A DNA stretch of 64,000 nt from DSWT01 sp035420085 (GTDB lineage Bacteria > Chloroflexota > Anaerolineae > B4-G1 > SLSP01), in the NCBI GenBank assembly GCA_035420085.1, contig DAOLUH010000007.1, positions 72,408-136,407 on the forward strand, written 5' to 3'. The notes beneath the pieces are model-generated. The model was not told where the DNA came from and did not search any database. It was given only the letters and a program-made list of their open reading frames with translations. The translations under genes and the position numbers were made by a program. How positions within the stretch are numbered: position 1 is the stretch's first letter; each line of letters begins with the position of its first letter. Shown piece by piece: positions 25,910 through 34,824 of the stretch.

Positions 25910-25937
25910 TTGACTTACTTGCCCCTTCGGGTATAAT
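25910..25937 (+). promoter_or_regulatory. Sigma70-type promoter of the rpmH cluster
   Basis: TTGACT (25910-25915) and a perfect TATAAT (25932-25937) with 16-bp spacing lead into an untranslated leader of about 115 nt before rpmH. Nothing else is seen in the gap from 25803. Confidence 0.8.
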
Positions 25938-26060
25938 ACTGACGTTTTGAAGCTTACGTCGAAAACCACGCGGGCGACCGCGCGGTTTTCACTGTAAGGG
26001 GCCTGGTTAGCTGTCGACATCCCTTCTGGGGATGATGTTAAAGAAGAGGAGTAGAGAAAA

Positions 26061-26264
26061 ATGCCAAAACGAACTTTTCAGCCGAAAAAACGCAAACGGA
26101 TGCGCACGCACGGTTTCCGCGAGCGAATGAGCACCAGCACGGGTCGGGATGTCCTGAAGCGTCGTCGTCTTAAGGGCCGCCACAAGTTGGTGGTCGTGAG
26201 CCTGGGTGGAGCGAAGCGCATCAACTGGAAGGAATCTTCGCAACGCCCGCGCCGCCGCGACTAA
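26061..26264 (+). CDS. rpmH: Ribosomal protein bL34 with C-terminal extension
   Basis: The first 44 residues are canonical bL34 (KRTFQPKKRKRMRTHGFRER, then GRDVLKRRRLKGRHKL), a large-subunit protein buried in 23S rRNA. The protein goes on for about 23 residues (VVVSLGGAKRINWKESSQRP plus an Arg-rich end) where most bL34 proteins stop. It heads the conserved rpmH-rnpA-yidD-yidC-khpB run. AGAGGAGTAGAG precedes ATG 26061. Confidence 0.95.
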   Translation: MPKRTFQPKKRKRMRTHGFRERMSTSTGRDVLKRRRLKGRHKLVVVSLGGAKRINWKESSQRPRRRD

Positions 26265-26331
26265 TTTTGTGACCTTTTGCGCTTCATTCACGTAAGCCGC
26301 GTTATTGGAGCACCAGTATTGGCACACAGCA

Positions 26332-26679
26332 ATGCGTCTACGCCGTCCGGAGGATTTCCGACATGTGTGGTCTACGGGACGGTCGTGGGCGCATCCCTTG
26401 TTTATCCTTTGGGCGCTCCCTAATGATGGCGATCACGTTCGCGTTGGGATTACAGCCAGTCGCAAAGTTGGCAACGCGGTGGTGCGGAATCGGGCGCGGC
26501 GCTTGTTGCGTGAAGCGGCGCGCCATCTGTATGGCTCTATAGTGACGGGATGGGATCTGGTGTTGGTAGCACGACCCCCCCTTGGCGAAGCGAAGGAACC
26601 TCAGGTGGAAAGCGCACTGCGGCGTATGCTAGGTCTCGCGGGATTATGGGCATCCCCAGCGGATGACAAAGACCGATGA
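26332..26679 (+). CDS. rnpA: Ribonuclease P protein component
   Basis: A 115-residue protein with the family start RLRRPEDFRHVWSTGR and the RNA-binding signature VGNAVVRNRARRLLREAARH. It assists the RNase P RNA in trimming tRNA 5' ends. The ATG at 26332 aligns with the family N-terminus but has no close ribosome site. A TTG at 26305 would add nine residues. It overlaps yidD by 4 nt. Confidence 0.93.
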   Translation: MRLRRPEDFRHVWSTGRSWAHPLFILWALPNDGDHVRVGITASRKVGNAVVRNRARRLLREAARHLYGSIVTGWDLVLVARPPLGEAKEPQVESALRRMLGLAGLWASPADDKDR

Positions 26680-26885
26680 AAGCAATCGCGCTGTGGCTGC
26701 TGCGCTTTTATCAACATTTCATCTCACCACACTTCCCTCCGGCTTGTCGTTTTACTCCAACGTGTTCGCAGTACACCTATGAAGCTATCGAGCGTTACGG
26801 TTTCGTCAAGGGCGGCTGGATGGGATTCAAACGACTGGCGCGTTGTCACCCTTTCAACCCGGGCGGCTATGATCCTGTTCCCTGA
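26676..26885 (+). CDS. yidD: Membrane protein insertion efficiency factor YidD
   Basis: A 69-residue protein with the family signature: YQHFISP, then CRFTPTCSQYTYEAIERYG and GGYDPVP. YidD helps membrane insertion together with YidC. The start overlaps rnpA (ATGA), as in most bacteria. Confidence 0.95.
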   Translation: MKAIALWLLRFYQHFISPHFPPACRFTPTCSQYTYEAIERYGFVKGGWMGFKRLARCHPFNPGGYDPVP

Positions 26886-26916
26886 ATATGCATGTTGACT
26901 TAATCCAGGAGGAAGT

Positions 26917-28095
26917 ATGAGCTTGTGGCGGATTGTCACTGACCGCCTCTATCAACGAGGAAAGACACTGCACGGCAGCGCGCTGATCGCAGTGTCATTG
27001 CTGTTTGTTGTATTGACCGGTTGTGCGGGCGGTGGTCTGCGCCACGAAAGCTGGCCTGGCCTCATAGTGGCCGATGGGACGGTCTACGCCGCCAATCTGG
27101 AGCGAGTCCAGGCGCTCAACGCCGAAACGGGCAAGCTCCTGTGGAGTTTCCCCGACGAAACGGATAAAAACCTGCGACCTTTTTACTCAACTCCCGTCTT
27201 GGCGGAGGATTATGGCGACCACGGTATATTGCTGATTGCCGGGTACAAGGATAGAACCGTTTATGCTTTGGCGTTGGGTGAGTCCCGCGCCGAGCGTCCT
27301 GATTTGCTCTGGACGTTTGCCGAAGCCGGCGGCCAATACGTGGGCAGCGGTGTTGTGGCGGACGGAAAATTCATCATCGGCAACGGGGATGGCAAGGTCT
27401 ACGCTATCGCCGTGGATGATGGTACGCCGGTCTGGGCCTTCTCCACAAAAGACCGCGTGTGGGCGACGCCGGTCGCTGTTGAAGACACCGTCTACATCGC
27501 TTCTCTCGATCATACACTCTATGCCCTGGACGTGACAACGGGCGCTGAGAAATGGAAGCTTGCGCTGGGCGGGGCGGTCTCGGCCACGCCGGTCCTCGTG
27601 GATGGCGCTTTGTGGGTCGGAGACTTCACCTCGAAGCTCTACCAGATTGATCTGACGACGCATCAAATCGTCTGGACCTTCGAGGCCGGTGACTGGCTAT
27701 GGGCGACTCCTGTTGTGGACGGAAACATCCTGTACTTTGCAGATGTCGGAGGGCGCGTGTATGCGCTGAATACAGAGACGCATGAGTTGGTATGGGGCGC
27801 ACCCGCTGTGATTGACGATGTCTTGCATGGCCGCCCTGCTTTGAGCGCGGATGGAAGTTTACTCTTTGTGGCCGGCTATGAAAAAGGCGTCGTTCACGCG
27901 CTGGATACGGAGACTGGTTCAGAGATGAACTGGGGTATTGTGACGCGCAACCCGGGCCGATTGCCCGGCGACCTGGCGGCGGATGCATCGCGTCTCTACG
28001 CGATGCCGATCCTGACGTCTGGGCGCGTCCAGGCTCTCGATCAAGAGACCGGCAAACTGTTATGGACCTACCCACCCGCCGACACGACAAAGTAA
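26917..28095 (+). CDS. PQQ-like beta-propeller lipoprotein (BamB-like fold)
   Basis: A 392-residue protein with an N-terminal hydrophobic stretch and the lipobox VLTGC (Cys near residue 36), so it is probably a lipoprotein. The rest consists of PQQ-type propeller repeats, such as VQALNAETGKLLWSFPD, VYAIAVDDGTPVWAFS and LYALDVTTGAEKWKLALG. The fold is that of BamB. An organism with a single membrane would have no Bam complex, so a role with the adjacent YidC in assembly or quality control of membrane proteins is inferred from position only. AGGAGG precedes ATG 26917. Confidence 0.85.
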   Translation: MSLWRIVTDRLYQRGKTLHGSALIAVSLLFVVLTGCAGGGLRHESWPGLIVADGTVYAANLERVQALNAETGKLLWSFPDETDKNLRPFYSTPVLAEDYGDHGILLIAGYKDRTVYALALGESRAERPDLLWTFAEAGGQYVGSGVVADGKFIIGNGDGKVYAIAVDDGTPVWAFSTKDRVWATPVAVEDTVYIASLDHTLYALDVTTGAEKWKLALGGAVSATPVLVDGALWVGDFTSKLYQIDLTTHQIVWTFEAGDWLWATPVVDGNILYFADVGGRVYALNTETHELVWGAPAVIDDVLHGRPALSADGSLLFVAGYEKGVVHALDTETGSEMNWGIVTRNPGRLPGDLAADASRLYAMPILTSGRVQALDQETGKLLWTYPPADTTK

Positions 28096-28129
28096 TCGGC
28101 CAACCGTAAACCAGAGGGGGAAATGTAAC

Positions 28130-28885
28130 GTGTGGGATACGATCATCGTTAGACCAATTATCAATTTACTGCTGCTGTTCTACAAATTCCTGGGACATGA
28201 GACGATCATTGCGGTCACGCTACTCACCTTGCTGATGCGTCTTTTGGTCACACCTTTGATGTTGAAGCAGCAGAAATCGGCACGCCAACAACAGGAATTG
28301 CGCCCCAAGATTGCAGAGCTACAAAAGAAGTACAAGGACGACCCCCAGAAATTGATGGAAGAACAACGCAAGTTGGGTATCAATCCTTTGGGCGGCTGCT
28401 TGCCTTCGTTGATTCAGTTACCGCTGATGATTGGCCTGTACCAGGGCATCATTCGCGTCCTCGCCAGCACCCCGTTGCAACTTTTGGAGCTGCCGCAGGA
28501 CATCTACCGGTGGATCCCGACTTTCAGCACCCTTATCCCGCTGAAGAGCCAATTTCTCTGGCTGGACCTGGCCCTGCCCGACAAATTCTACGTCCTGCCG
28601 CTCCTCGTCGTTGTCTCATCGTGGTTCTACCAAAAATTGATCACACCGCCGGCGTTGGACCCCCAGGCTGAGGCGATGAATAAACAAATGATGCTCATGA
28701 TGCCGTTGATGATGGGCTTTTTCTCCCTGACGTATGCTTCCGGTCTGGCGATCTATTTCTTGATTACCAACTTGATTGGCATCTTGCAGTACTATGTGTT
28801 CCGCGAGCATTATACATATCCTGCACCCCCGCCAGGCGATAAAAAACCGGTTGTTCAAAAACGGCCGCAAGCCAGCACAAAGTAA
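28130..28885 (+). CDS. yidC: Membrane protein insertase YidC
   Basis: A 251-residue protein of the short type without the large periplasmic domain. It has the conserved cytoplasmic loop KQQKSARQQQELRPKIAELQ, then NPLGGCLPSLIQLPLMIGLY, and five predicted membrane helices with the MLMMPLMMGF segment. It inserts membrane proteins with or without SecYEG. The start is GTG 28130. The basic C-terminal tail (KRPQASTK) fits ribosome contact. Confidence 0.95.
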   Translation: MWDTIIVRPIINLLLLFYKFLGHETIIAVTLLTLLMRLLVTPLMLKQQKSARQQQELRPKIAELQKKYKDDPQKLMEEQRKLGINPLGGCLPSLIQLPLMIGLYQGIIRVLASTPLQLLELPQDIYRWIPTFSTLIPLKSQFLWLDLALPDKFYVLPLLVVVSSWFYQKLITPPALDPQAEAMNKQMMLMMPLMMGFFSLTYASGLAIYFLITNLIGILQYYVFREHYTYPAPPPGDKKPVVQKRPQASTK

Positions 28886-28925
28886 CGCTGTGATGGCTGC
28901 GTGGGATAGTTAAGGAGGTTGTTTT

Positions 28926-29849
28926 ATGACGCCCGAAGAGTCGGTAGTCGTTGCCGCGCCCTCTGTGGATGAGGCAGTTATTCTGGGATTGACTCGTCTG
29001 GTAGCAACGCGGGACGAAGTCGAAATCGCAGTGCTAGACGAAGGCAGCCGTGGTTTCTTGGGGATCGGCGCGCGCGACGCGCGGGTGCGACTGACACGCC
29101 GCCCGCCACTGGTTGCGCCAGCGGCGCCGCAACCAGCCCCTGCGGTCGCTGCCGTGGCTGTTCATAAACCTGTGGTCGAAGTCGAACCTGAGCCTGTTGT
29201 CGTCGCGCCGCCTGCGCCTGAACCGGTGACGACAGTGGAAGCCCCGGTCGTTGTCTCGCCTGCCGTCGAAGCGTCTGTAGCGCCGCCCTTGCCCGCCAAA
29301 CCTGAACCGAAGCTTGCTCCGGCGCAACTACAGGAAAAAAAGCCCCCCCGACCTCGCGTTGAACGCCAAGAGAGCGCGTTGGACCGCGTCCAAATCGAGA
29401 AAACGGCCACGGAGGTGGCGGAACACCTCTTTGCTGGTCTCAACATCCAATACTCCATCAGTTGGGAGCAAGAAGACCGTCCGTCTCTGTGGATCGCGTT
29501 GCGTGGCAAGGACGCCGACATCCTGGTGGGACCAAAAGCGCAAACGTTGGATTCGGTGCAATACTTGTTCCGCACGCTCCTGCATCGGCTGACCGAAGGG
29601 GATTACAATGTAGTCCTGGACGCCGACGGCTATCGCAAGCGCCGGCAGCGCAGTCTTGAAGCCTTGGCGCGCAAGATGGCCGATCAGGCCGTTCAATCAG
29701 GCCGCACCGTGCGGATGAAACCCATGCCGGCCCACGAGCGCCGGGTCATCCACATGATTTTGCGCAAAGACAAGCGCGTGAAGACCGAAAGCGTTGGTAA
29801 AGGGTATGATCGGGCTATAACGATCATGCCAGAAAAAAAAGCGGATTGA
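28926..29849 (+). CDS. khpB: RNA-binding protein KhpB/Jag (SpoIIIJ-associated)
   Basis: A 307-residue protein. The Jag_N domain is at residues 1-55 (LVATRDEVEIAVLDEGSRGF), followed by a Pro/Val/Ala-rich linker of about 100 residues. Next are a KH domain (GPKAQTLDSVQYLFRTLLHR) and an R3H domain (PAHERRVIHMILRKDKRVKT). It binds RNA and is linked to cell-envelope control. The linker is long for the family. AAGGAGG precedes ATG 28926. Its TGA overlaps the next ATG by one base. Confidence 0.93.
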   Translation: MTPEESVVVAAPSVDEAVILGLTRLVATRDEVEIAVLDEGSRGFLGIGARDARVRLTRRPPLVAPAAPQPAPAVAAVAVHKPVVEVEPEPVVVAPPAPEPVTTVEAPVVVSPAVEASVAPPLPAKPEPKLAPAQLQEKKPPRPRVERQESALDRVQIEKTATEVAEHLFAGLNIQYSISWEQEDRPSLWIALRGKDADILVGPKAQTLDSVQYLFRTLLHRLTEGDYNVVLDADGYRKRRQRSLEALARKMADQAVQSGRTVRMKPMPAHERRVIHMILRKDKRVKTESVGKGYDRAITIMPEKKAD

Positions 29850-30703
29850 TGGATCGGGTTTTCGCGCCTATTGACTACCTGGTCATCGGGCACGTCACAC
29901 ACGACATCCTGCCTGATGGCCGGCGCGTCCTCGGCGGCACGGTTTCGTATGCGTCGCTGACCGCTGCGGCGCTAGGACGCACGGTCGGCATTGTGACGAG
30001 CACCGGCGCGGACGCCAATCTTGCGACACTGGAGCGCATTGCTTCCCTGGTGCGCCATCCCGCCTCTGCCACGACGACGTTCGAGAATGTGTACGTTGAT
30101 GGGCATCGTGAGCAGTACGTCTACTCTTTTGCCGCACCCTTGACCCCCCAGGAAGTGCCGCCGGCCTGGCTGCGAAGTTCCATTGTCCACATCGGCCCTA
30201 TTATGCGGGAATGTCCGCCCGCGCTGGCCGAACATTTCAACGGCAAAACATTCGTCGGCATTACCCCGCAGGGCTGGATGCGCGACAGCGACGCGCGCGG
30301 GCGCGTTTTTCCTATCCCGTGGGCCGAAGCTTCACATCTGCTGCCGCTGGCCTCCGCCGTCGTCTTGAGTATCGAGGATATCGGCAGCGACTGGGATCTG
30401 GCGGTGCATTATGCAAAGCAGACGCGGATTCTCGTCGTCACGTGTGGGTGGGACGGGGGGACGCTGTTTGTGGATGGCGCGCCAACCGCCTTCCCCGCTG
30501 TGCCGGTGACGCAGGTGGACCCCACCGGCGCCGGCGACATTTTTGCCACGGCCTTCTTTATTGCCTTAGCTTCGGGCGCGCAGCCGTTGCCCGCGACACG
30601 CTACGCGGCGTGTCTGGCGGCGTATTCCGTCACGCGGGTGGGGTTGGCCTCGGCGCCGCAACCTGACGAAGTTGCCGCTTGTTCCAGGGATTTCCCTTTC
30701 TGA
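29849..30703 (+). CDS. PfkB family carbohydrate kinase-like protein
   Basis: A 284-residue protein of the ribokinase fold with the C-terminal signature VTQVDPTGAGDIFATAFF, which holds the catalytic Asp and anion hole, and the N-terminal LVIGHVTHDILPDGRRVLGG. The second family signature in the middle is weak, and the substrate is unknown. TGATG overlap with khpB shows it belongs to this operon. Confidence 0.8.
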   Translation: MDRVFAPIDYLVIGHVTHDILPDGRRVLGGTVSYASLTAAALGRTVGIVTSTGADANLATLERIASLVRHPASATTTFENVYVDGHREQYVYSFAAPLTPQEVPPAWLRSSIVHIGPIMRECPPALAEHFNGKTFVGITPQGWMRDSDARGRVFPIPWAEASHLLPLASAVVLSIEDIGSDWDLAVHYAKQTRILVVTCGWDGGTLFVDGAPTAFPAVPVTQVDPTGAGDIFATAFFIALASGAQPLPATRYAACLAAYSVTRVGLASAPQPDEVAACSRDFPF

Positions 30704-30728
30704 AATGGCTTCGATCTGAGGCTGGCGC

Positions 30729-31541
30729 ATGACGCGAGTTTACACCTTCACCAACCAAAAGGGTGGCGTCGGCAAGACGACCACCGTGGTTAATGTCGCG
30801 GCGGCGATGGCCGATTGGGGCCACCGCGTTTTGCTCGTTGATATTGACCCGCAGAGCAACGCGACGACGTGCCTCGGCGTGGATTCGCGCACCCTTTCCT
30901 CGTCCATTTATGACGTGTTGGTGGGCGAGCAGAGCATCACCGAAGTCATCCGCGGCACGCGCTGGCCGGGACTTGACATCTTGCCGAGCGCGCCGGCATT
31001 GGCGGGCGCTACCGTGGAGTTGAACCGCGCGACGGATCCGCGGGAACGGGTGGACCATCTCAAGCGTATGTTGACGCCGGTCGAAGGCTACGACTACATT
31101 CTCATTGATTCTCCGCCCAGTCTGGGTGTACTCACGGTGAATGCGCTGAGCGCAGCCCAGGCGGTGATTGTGCCGGTGCAATGCGAGTATCTGGCCCTGG
31201 AAGGGTTGGCGCAGTTGATGCGCACGATAACGCTGGTACAACGTGGTCTCAATCCCACTCTGACGCTGCGCGGCGTCGTCCTGACGATGTATGACAGCCG
31301 GACCACCCTTTCGCGCCAGGTCGCCGAGGAGATTCGCAAGCACTTCCCTGGACAGGTTTTCAATGTGATTATTCCGCGCAGTGTGCGTTTGAGCGAAGCG
31401 CCGAGCTTTGGGGAACCGGGCGTCTTTTACGCGCCACGCTCCTCGGGGGCGTTGGCGTATCGGGTTCTCACCTGGGAGTTGTTGCGAGGCGACGGGCGCG
31501 AACCGGATTGGTCGCCGCCAACTCTAGAACCTGGGGACTGA
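30729..31541 (+). CDS. parA: ParA/Soj chromosome partitioning ATPase
   Basis: A 270-residue deviant Walker A ATPase (NQKGGVGKTTTVVNVAAAMA), with LLVDIDPQSNATTCLG and DYILIDSPPSLGVLTVNALS. With ParB at parS sites these proteins segregate origins. ParB is not next to it, which is unusual. It ends the plus-strand run that starts at rpmH. GAGG lies 8 nt before ATG 30729. Confidence 0.92.
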   Translation: MTRVYTFTNQKGGVGKTTTVVNVAAAMADWGHRVLLVDIDPQSNATTCLGVDSRTLSSSIYDVLVGEQSITEVIRGTRWPGLDILPSAPALAGATVELNRATDPRERVDHLKRMLTPVEGYDYILIDSPPSLGVLTVNALSAAQAVIVPVQCEYLALEGLAQLMRTITLVQRGLNPTLTLRGVVLTMYDSRTTLSRQVAEEIRKHFPGQVFNVIIPRSVRLSEAPSFGEPGVFYAPRSSGALAYRVLTWELLRGDGREPDWSPPTLEPGD

Positions 31542-31550
31542 AAATCTACG

Positions 31551-31585
31551 CAACAATCCGCCGGATCACTGCCGGCGGATTGTTG
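31551..31585. terminator. Hairpin between convergent parA and the STAND-like gene
   Basis: A perfect 14-bp stem (CAACAATCCGCCGG / CCGGCGGATTGTTG, 7-nt loop) lies 10 nt after the parA stop. Only short T-rich stretches follow on either strand, so termination efficiency is uncertain. Confidence 0.7.
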
Positions 31586-31610
31586 CTTTGTCGCCTATTG
31601 CCCGACGCGG

Positions 31611-34025
31611 TTATCCTCGATAGACGTGATAACGTTGTTGGATGCGGTGGGTCGCATATTCTGCCGCCCGGCGAACGGCTGCATCGTGGTCGTGCAGCAG
31701 AGGCTCCAGAAGCGTGAGATGGTTTTCGCGTCCGATGTGAACCAGGGTGAGCGCGCCCAAGATTTTGGCAGACGGGTCTCCCTGCGCGATAGCCTTTTCC
31801 AACATCGCCACGGCTGCTTGCCCAACGCCAAGCCCTAATCCTTGCCCGGCAGCCCACGTGATCAGCCATTCCATCTGGTCAACTTGTGGCGGCGCCAGCG
31901 TGACTGTCTTACTCTCCGTTTGTTCTTTGATCGCGTTGAGGCCCACTTCTGCCGCTGACCGCACGACCCATTCTTTATCTTCGCGGACCATCTTCTCCAG
32001 AATGGCGATGGCCCACGGTTGATTGATTCGCCCTAACCCCTGCGCCACGGTCCGGCGGATCAAGAGCGATTCGTTGTCCACTGCTTCTTTCAGCACGTCA
32101 AGGCCCTCTTCTGTTTTGGACAGCGCCTCCGCGATACTGGGGAGCAAGTTTTCATCGCCTTCGAACATAGCATCTTGGAGCATACGGACTGCGCCAGAAG
32201 TTCCCAAATCGGCCAGCGCCTCAACTGCGCTTTGCCGGACTTCAAGATCGAGGTCTTGTAGAGCGCCTTCAAACAACGGCATCTCCCGCGGCGACCCGCA
32301 CCATCCCAATCCACGCAGCGCAGCGCTGCGGATGGCGACCGCAGGTTGGCGTAAGGTTTGGATGAAGAAGGCGCGCGCGCCTTCGCCGGCCGACATCGCC
32401 AGGGCGTGTCCGATTTGCAGACGCACGTGTCTGTCTGTGTCGACATCGGTAAAAGTGTGCGCGAGGATCTTCATCAAGGTTTTGCGCCAGGCAGCATCTT
32501 CAGGCGCTACGACGCTCCAGCGGGTCGCGCGCAAGAGGCTCTCGACGTTGCCGTAGGAGGTGGCCTCATTGAACAACATAAGCGCCAGCGGCGTCACGTC
32601 CTCCAATCCGGCGTAGAATTCGAGCAGCAGCGTCCATGCCGGGTCGTCCAGATGCGCTTTGACCATATCCGGGCCGATGGGATCCTCAGCGAGCGCCCAG
32701 GCGGTGAGGAAATCGTCCCAGATGTAGTGCGCCGGCGCCCAGAGTTTGCCTTCCCGTTGCAATAGATGGGTATCGAAGAGCATCCGGCGTATCGCACCCT
32801 CCAGTTTGGACACAGCGGGGTCCGCGGGCGGCAGCAGCGAACCGATAAAGTCGTAGATTTCTTGTTGAGAAAAGGCGCGGCCTTCCATGCGGTGTTTTTT
32901 CGCCAGGTGGCTGAGCGCATCCAGGGTCAGGACGCGCGCCTGTTCAACGATTTCTGCTTGCCCTTCACCCAAATTCGGGGTGGGAATGCAGTTATCCAGG
33001 AAACGATCCAGCACATCCACAGGACGGAGCGGCAATTGCTGCGTTTGCAGGTAAACGATGATGCGTGTGTTGAGTTCCAGGAGCGATGCTCCCGCTTCGT
33101 CTGCCCATTTCAGGGTGGGCAGCACATCTTCGGATGGCTCAAGCTGCTCCATTTTCAGCAAGCGCGCCCAACCGTCGTACAGCGCCACAATCGTGTCTTC
33201 GCCGTGCGGTGGGACAATCTCCAGCGGCACGAATCCGTTTTCGGTCAACATGCCATAGCCAGCGTTACCACTGGCAACCAACCAACAACTTTTGGGCAGA
33301 CTTTGCGCGGCTTCGGCCAACAAACGTGCGACGACGCGGCGTTCGTCTGGGGGAAGCGTGTCCCAGTTATCAACCAGGATGAGCGAAGGTTCGTTACGCA
33401 GGTGTGCGAGCACCCACTTGGGGATCAGCCCCGTCATAAACAATTCGGCTAATTGTACGAGGCGCTCCACCGGCGGAACAGACTCGATGCGGGGCAGGTT
33501 TTTCCACTGCGCCAGATCAAGCCAGATAGGGAAGCGTTCATAAGGCCGCTTTTTCCCGGCGCGCTGCGCGGTCTGCCATACCGTCATGGCCAAAGCCGTC
33601 GTCCGCCCAGAGGTCAAGGGACCGGTGATAACCAGTTTGGGATAACCGTCTGCGATGTGCGAGAACGAAACGGTCAGTGGTTCCGGGAAAAGAGAGTCGC
33701 TTTTGAGGTCTATTTTTGTCGGCAGCGGGGACGGAGCCGCGAATGTCGGTGGTTGGAAGATCGCCAGCGGGTCCGCTGGCGTAAAGAGCAGCAGCTCTTT
33801 GAGCGCTTCTTGGAGCGCGGTGACATAGCGCTCTTCCTGGCTGGCCCGCGCGCGATTGCGCAGGTTCACGACCGGAGACCACAGTTTGACGCCGAATTGC
33901 TTGATTTTCTCGCGCTGCCGGTAAATGACACGCGCGATAATCAGGGCGATGACGGCTCCAATAAGCGCTGAGGGCAGGTCGAATTTCCAGGCTCTCGACT
34001 GCTGGACGAGTGCGACAAACAGCAC
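31611..34025 (-). CDS. Membrane-anchored STAND/NACHT-like NTPase with HEAT repeats
   Basis: An 804-residue protein. A membrane helix at residues about 17-35 (LPSALIGAVIALIIARVIY) is followed by an NTPase-like domain. The P-loop is VITGPLTSGRTTAL (135-145), with Arg141 where Lys is expected, and Walker B is SLILVDNWD (D217). The rest is helical, and from residue about 550 there are HEAT/PBS repeats (RSAALRGLGWCGSPREMPLF, VRQSAVEALADLGTSGAVRM, IRRTVAQGLGRINQPWAIAI). NACHT-type switches sense a ligand through such repeats. No effector domain is fused. It starts at GTG 34025, 9 nt after the response regulator gene, and its AGGAG overlaps that stop, so the two are coupled. Confidence 0.8.
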   Translation of the reverse strand: MLFVALVQQSRAWKFDLPSALIGAVIALIIARVIYRQREKIKQFGVKLWSPVVNLRNRARASQEERYVTALQEALKELLLFTPADPLAIFQPPTFAAPSPLPTKIDLKSDSLFPEPLTVSFSHIADGYPKLVITGPLTSGRTTALAMTVWQTAQRAGKKRPYERFPIWLDLAQWKNLPRIESVPPVERLVQLAELFMTGLIPKWVLAHLRNEPSLILVDNWDTLPPDERRVVARLLAEAAQSLPKSCWLVASGNAGYGMLTENGFVPLEIVPPHGEDTIVALYDGWARLLKMEQLEPSEDVLPTLKWADEAGASLLELNTRIIVYLQTQQLPLRPVDVLDRFLDNCIPTPNLGEGQAEIVEQARVLTLDALSHLAKKHRMEGRAFSQQEIYDFIGSLLPPADPAVSKLEGAIRRMLFDTHLLQREGKLWAPAHYIWDDFLTAWALAEDPIGPDMVKAHLDDPAWTLLLEFYAGLEDVTPLALMLFNEATSYGNVESLLRATRWSVVAPEDAAWRKTLMKILAHTFTDVDTDRHVRLQIGHALAMSAGEGARAFFIQTLRQPAVAIRSAALRGLGWCGSPREMPLFEGALQDLDLEVRQSAVEALADLGTSGAVRMLQDAMFEGDENLLPSIAEALSKTEEGLDVLKEAVDNESLLIRRTVAQGLGRINQPWAIAILEKMVREDKEWVVRSAAEVGLNAIKEQTESKTVTLAPPQVDQMEWLITWAAGQGLGLGVGQAAVAMLEKAIAQGDPSAKILGALTLVHIGRENHLTLLEPLLHDHDAAVRRAAEYATHRIQQRYHVYRG

Positions 34026-34034
34026 GCCCTGCTC

Positions 34035-34730
34035 CTACGCTTCTGCGGATTCCATAACGAGCCGGTATCCCTGACCGCGTTCGCTGACAATGCGCTTGGG
34101 ATCGCGCGGGTCCACCTCGACCTTCTGCCGCAGGTACCAGATGTAGAGCTTGAGATAGTCGCGCCGGTTGGAGTATTCCGCTCCCCACACCCGCCGGAGC
34201 AGTGTATCGTGATTCACCGTTCGCCCGGAATCCTGGATGAGCGCAGAGAGCAACTGGAATTCGGTGGGGGTGAGGCTGACCAGGCGGTTATCCACTTTGA
34301 CTTCGTGCGTGTCCAGGTTGACCCACAGATTGCCGGTTTGGAAGACAGTCTGCTCGCCGCGTGCACGGCGTGCGCGCGACAACGCTGCTTTGACCCGTGT
34401 CACCAGCTCTTTGTAGCCGAAGGGTTTGACGATGTAATCGTCGGCGCCTAAGCCCAGGCCGTAGGCGATGTTGTGCTCGTCGCCCAGGGCCGTCAGGAAG
34501 AGGACCGGTACGTCGGTGATGTGGCGCAGCGCCTCGTAAACGTGCCAGCCATCCATATCCGGCATCAGAATGTCCAACAATACCAGGTCGGGCGGCGACT
34601 GCTGCGCCAATGCCAGGCCGGTTTCACCGTTGCTGGCTGCCTTAACTACATAGCCGGCGCGTTCCAAGAGCAGTTGAACCAGTTGAGCCAGGGCCTCATC
34701 GTCTTCAATTAGTAAGATCATGTCGTTCAT
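34035..34730 (-). CDS. OmpR/PhoB-type response regulator
   Basis: A 231-residue protein with receiver domain residues D10/D11, phospho-acceptor D53 in LLDILMPDMDGW and the switch Lys in IVKPFGYKEL. A winged-helix DNA-binding domain follows (VSLTPTEFQLLSALIQDSGR, then RRDYLKLYIWYLRQKVEVDP). No histidine kinase is adjacent. The gene runs into the STAND-like NTPase instead. AAGGAG precedes ATG 34730. Confidence 0.92.
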   Translation of the reverse strand: MNDMILLIEDDEALAQLVQLLLERAGYVVKAASNGETGLALAQQSPPDLVLLDILMPDMDGWHVYEALRHITDVPVLFLTALGDEHNIAYGLGLGADDYIVKPFGYKELVTRVKAALSRARRARGEQTVFQTGNLWVNLDTHEVKVDNRLVSLTPTEFQLLSALIQDSGRTVNHDTLLRRVWGAEYSNRRDYLKLYIWYLRQKVEVDPRDPKRIVSERGQGYRLVMESAEA

Positions 34731-34759
34731 TGTGTGCTCCTTGAGAGTAGGTGACTAAA

Positions 34760-34806
34760 ATCCACTGATGGATCAAGGATAGATTTTATAAATAGTAGCT
34801 TGATCC
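34760..34806 (-). promoter_or_regulatory. Candidate operator palindromes in the response regulator leader
   Basis: Two inverted repeats lie just downstream of the promoter: ATCCACTGATGGAT (34760-34773) and GGATCAAG-21-CTTGATCC (34770-34777 with 34799-34806). They overlap and could be alternative binding or RNA structures for autoregulation. Confidence 0.5.
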
Positions 34807-34824
34807 GGCACAAGTTCTATCTCT

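Noticed and set aside
25811..26020. A 69-codon minus-strand frame upstream of rpmH
   Set aside because: It covers the rpmH promoter, has no ribosome site and no family pattern.
25815..31541. Origin of replication near rpmH
   Set aside because: The gene order is origin-like, but there is no dnaA gene and I see no cluster of DnaA boxes in the gaps.
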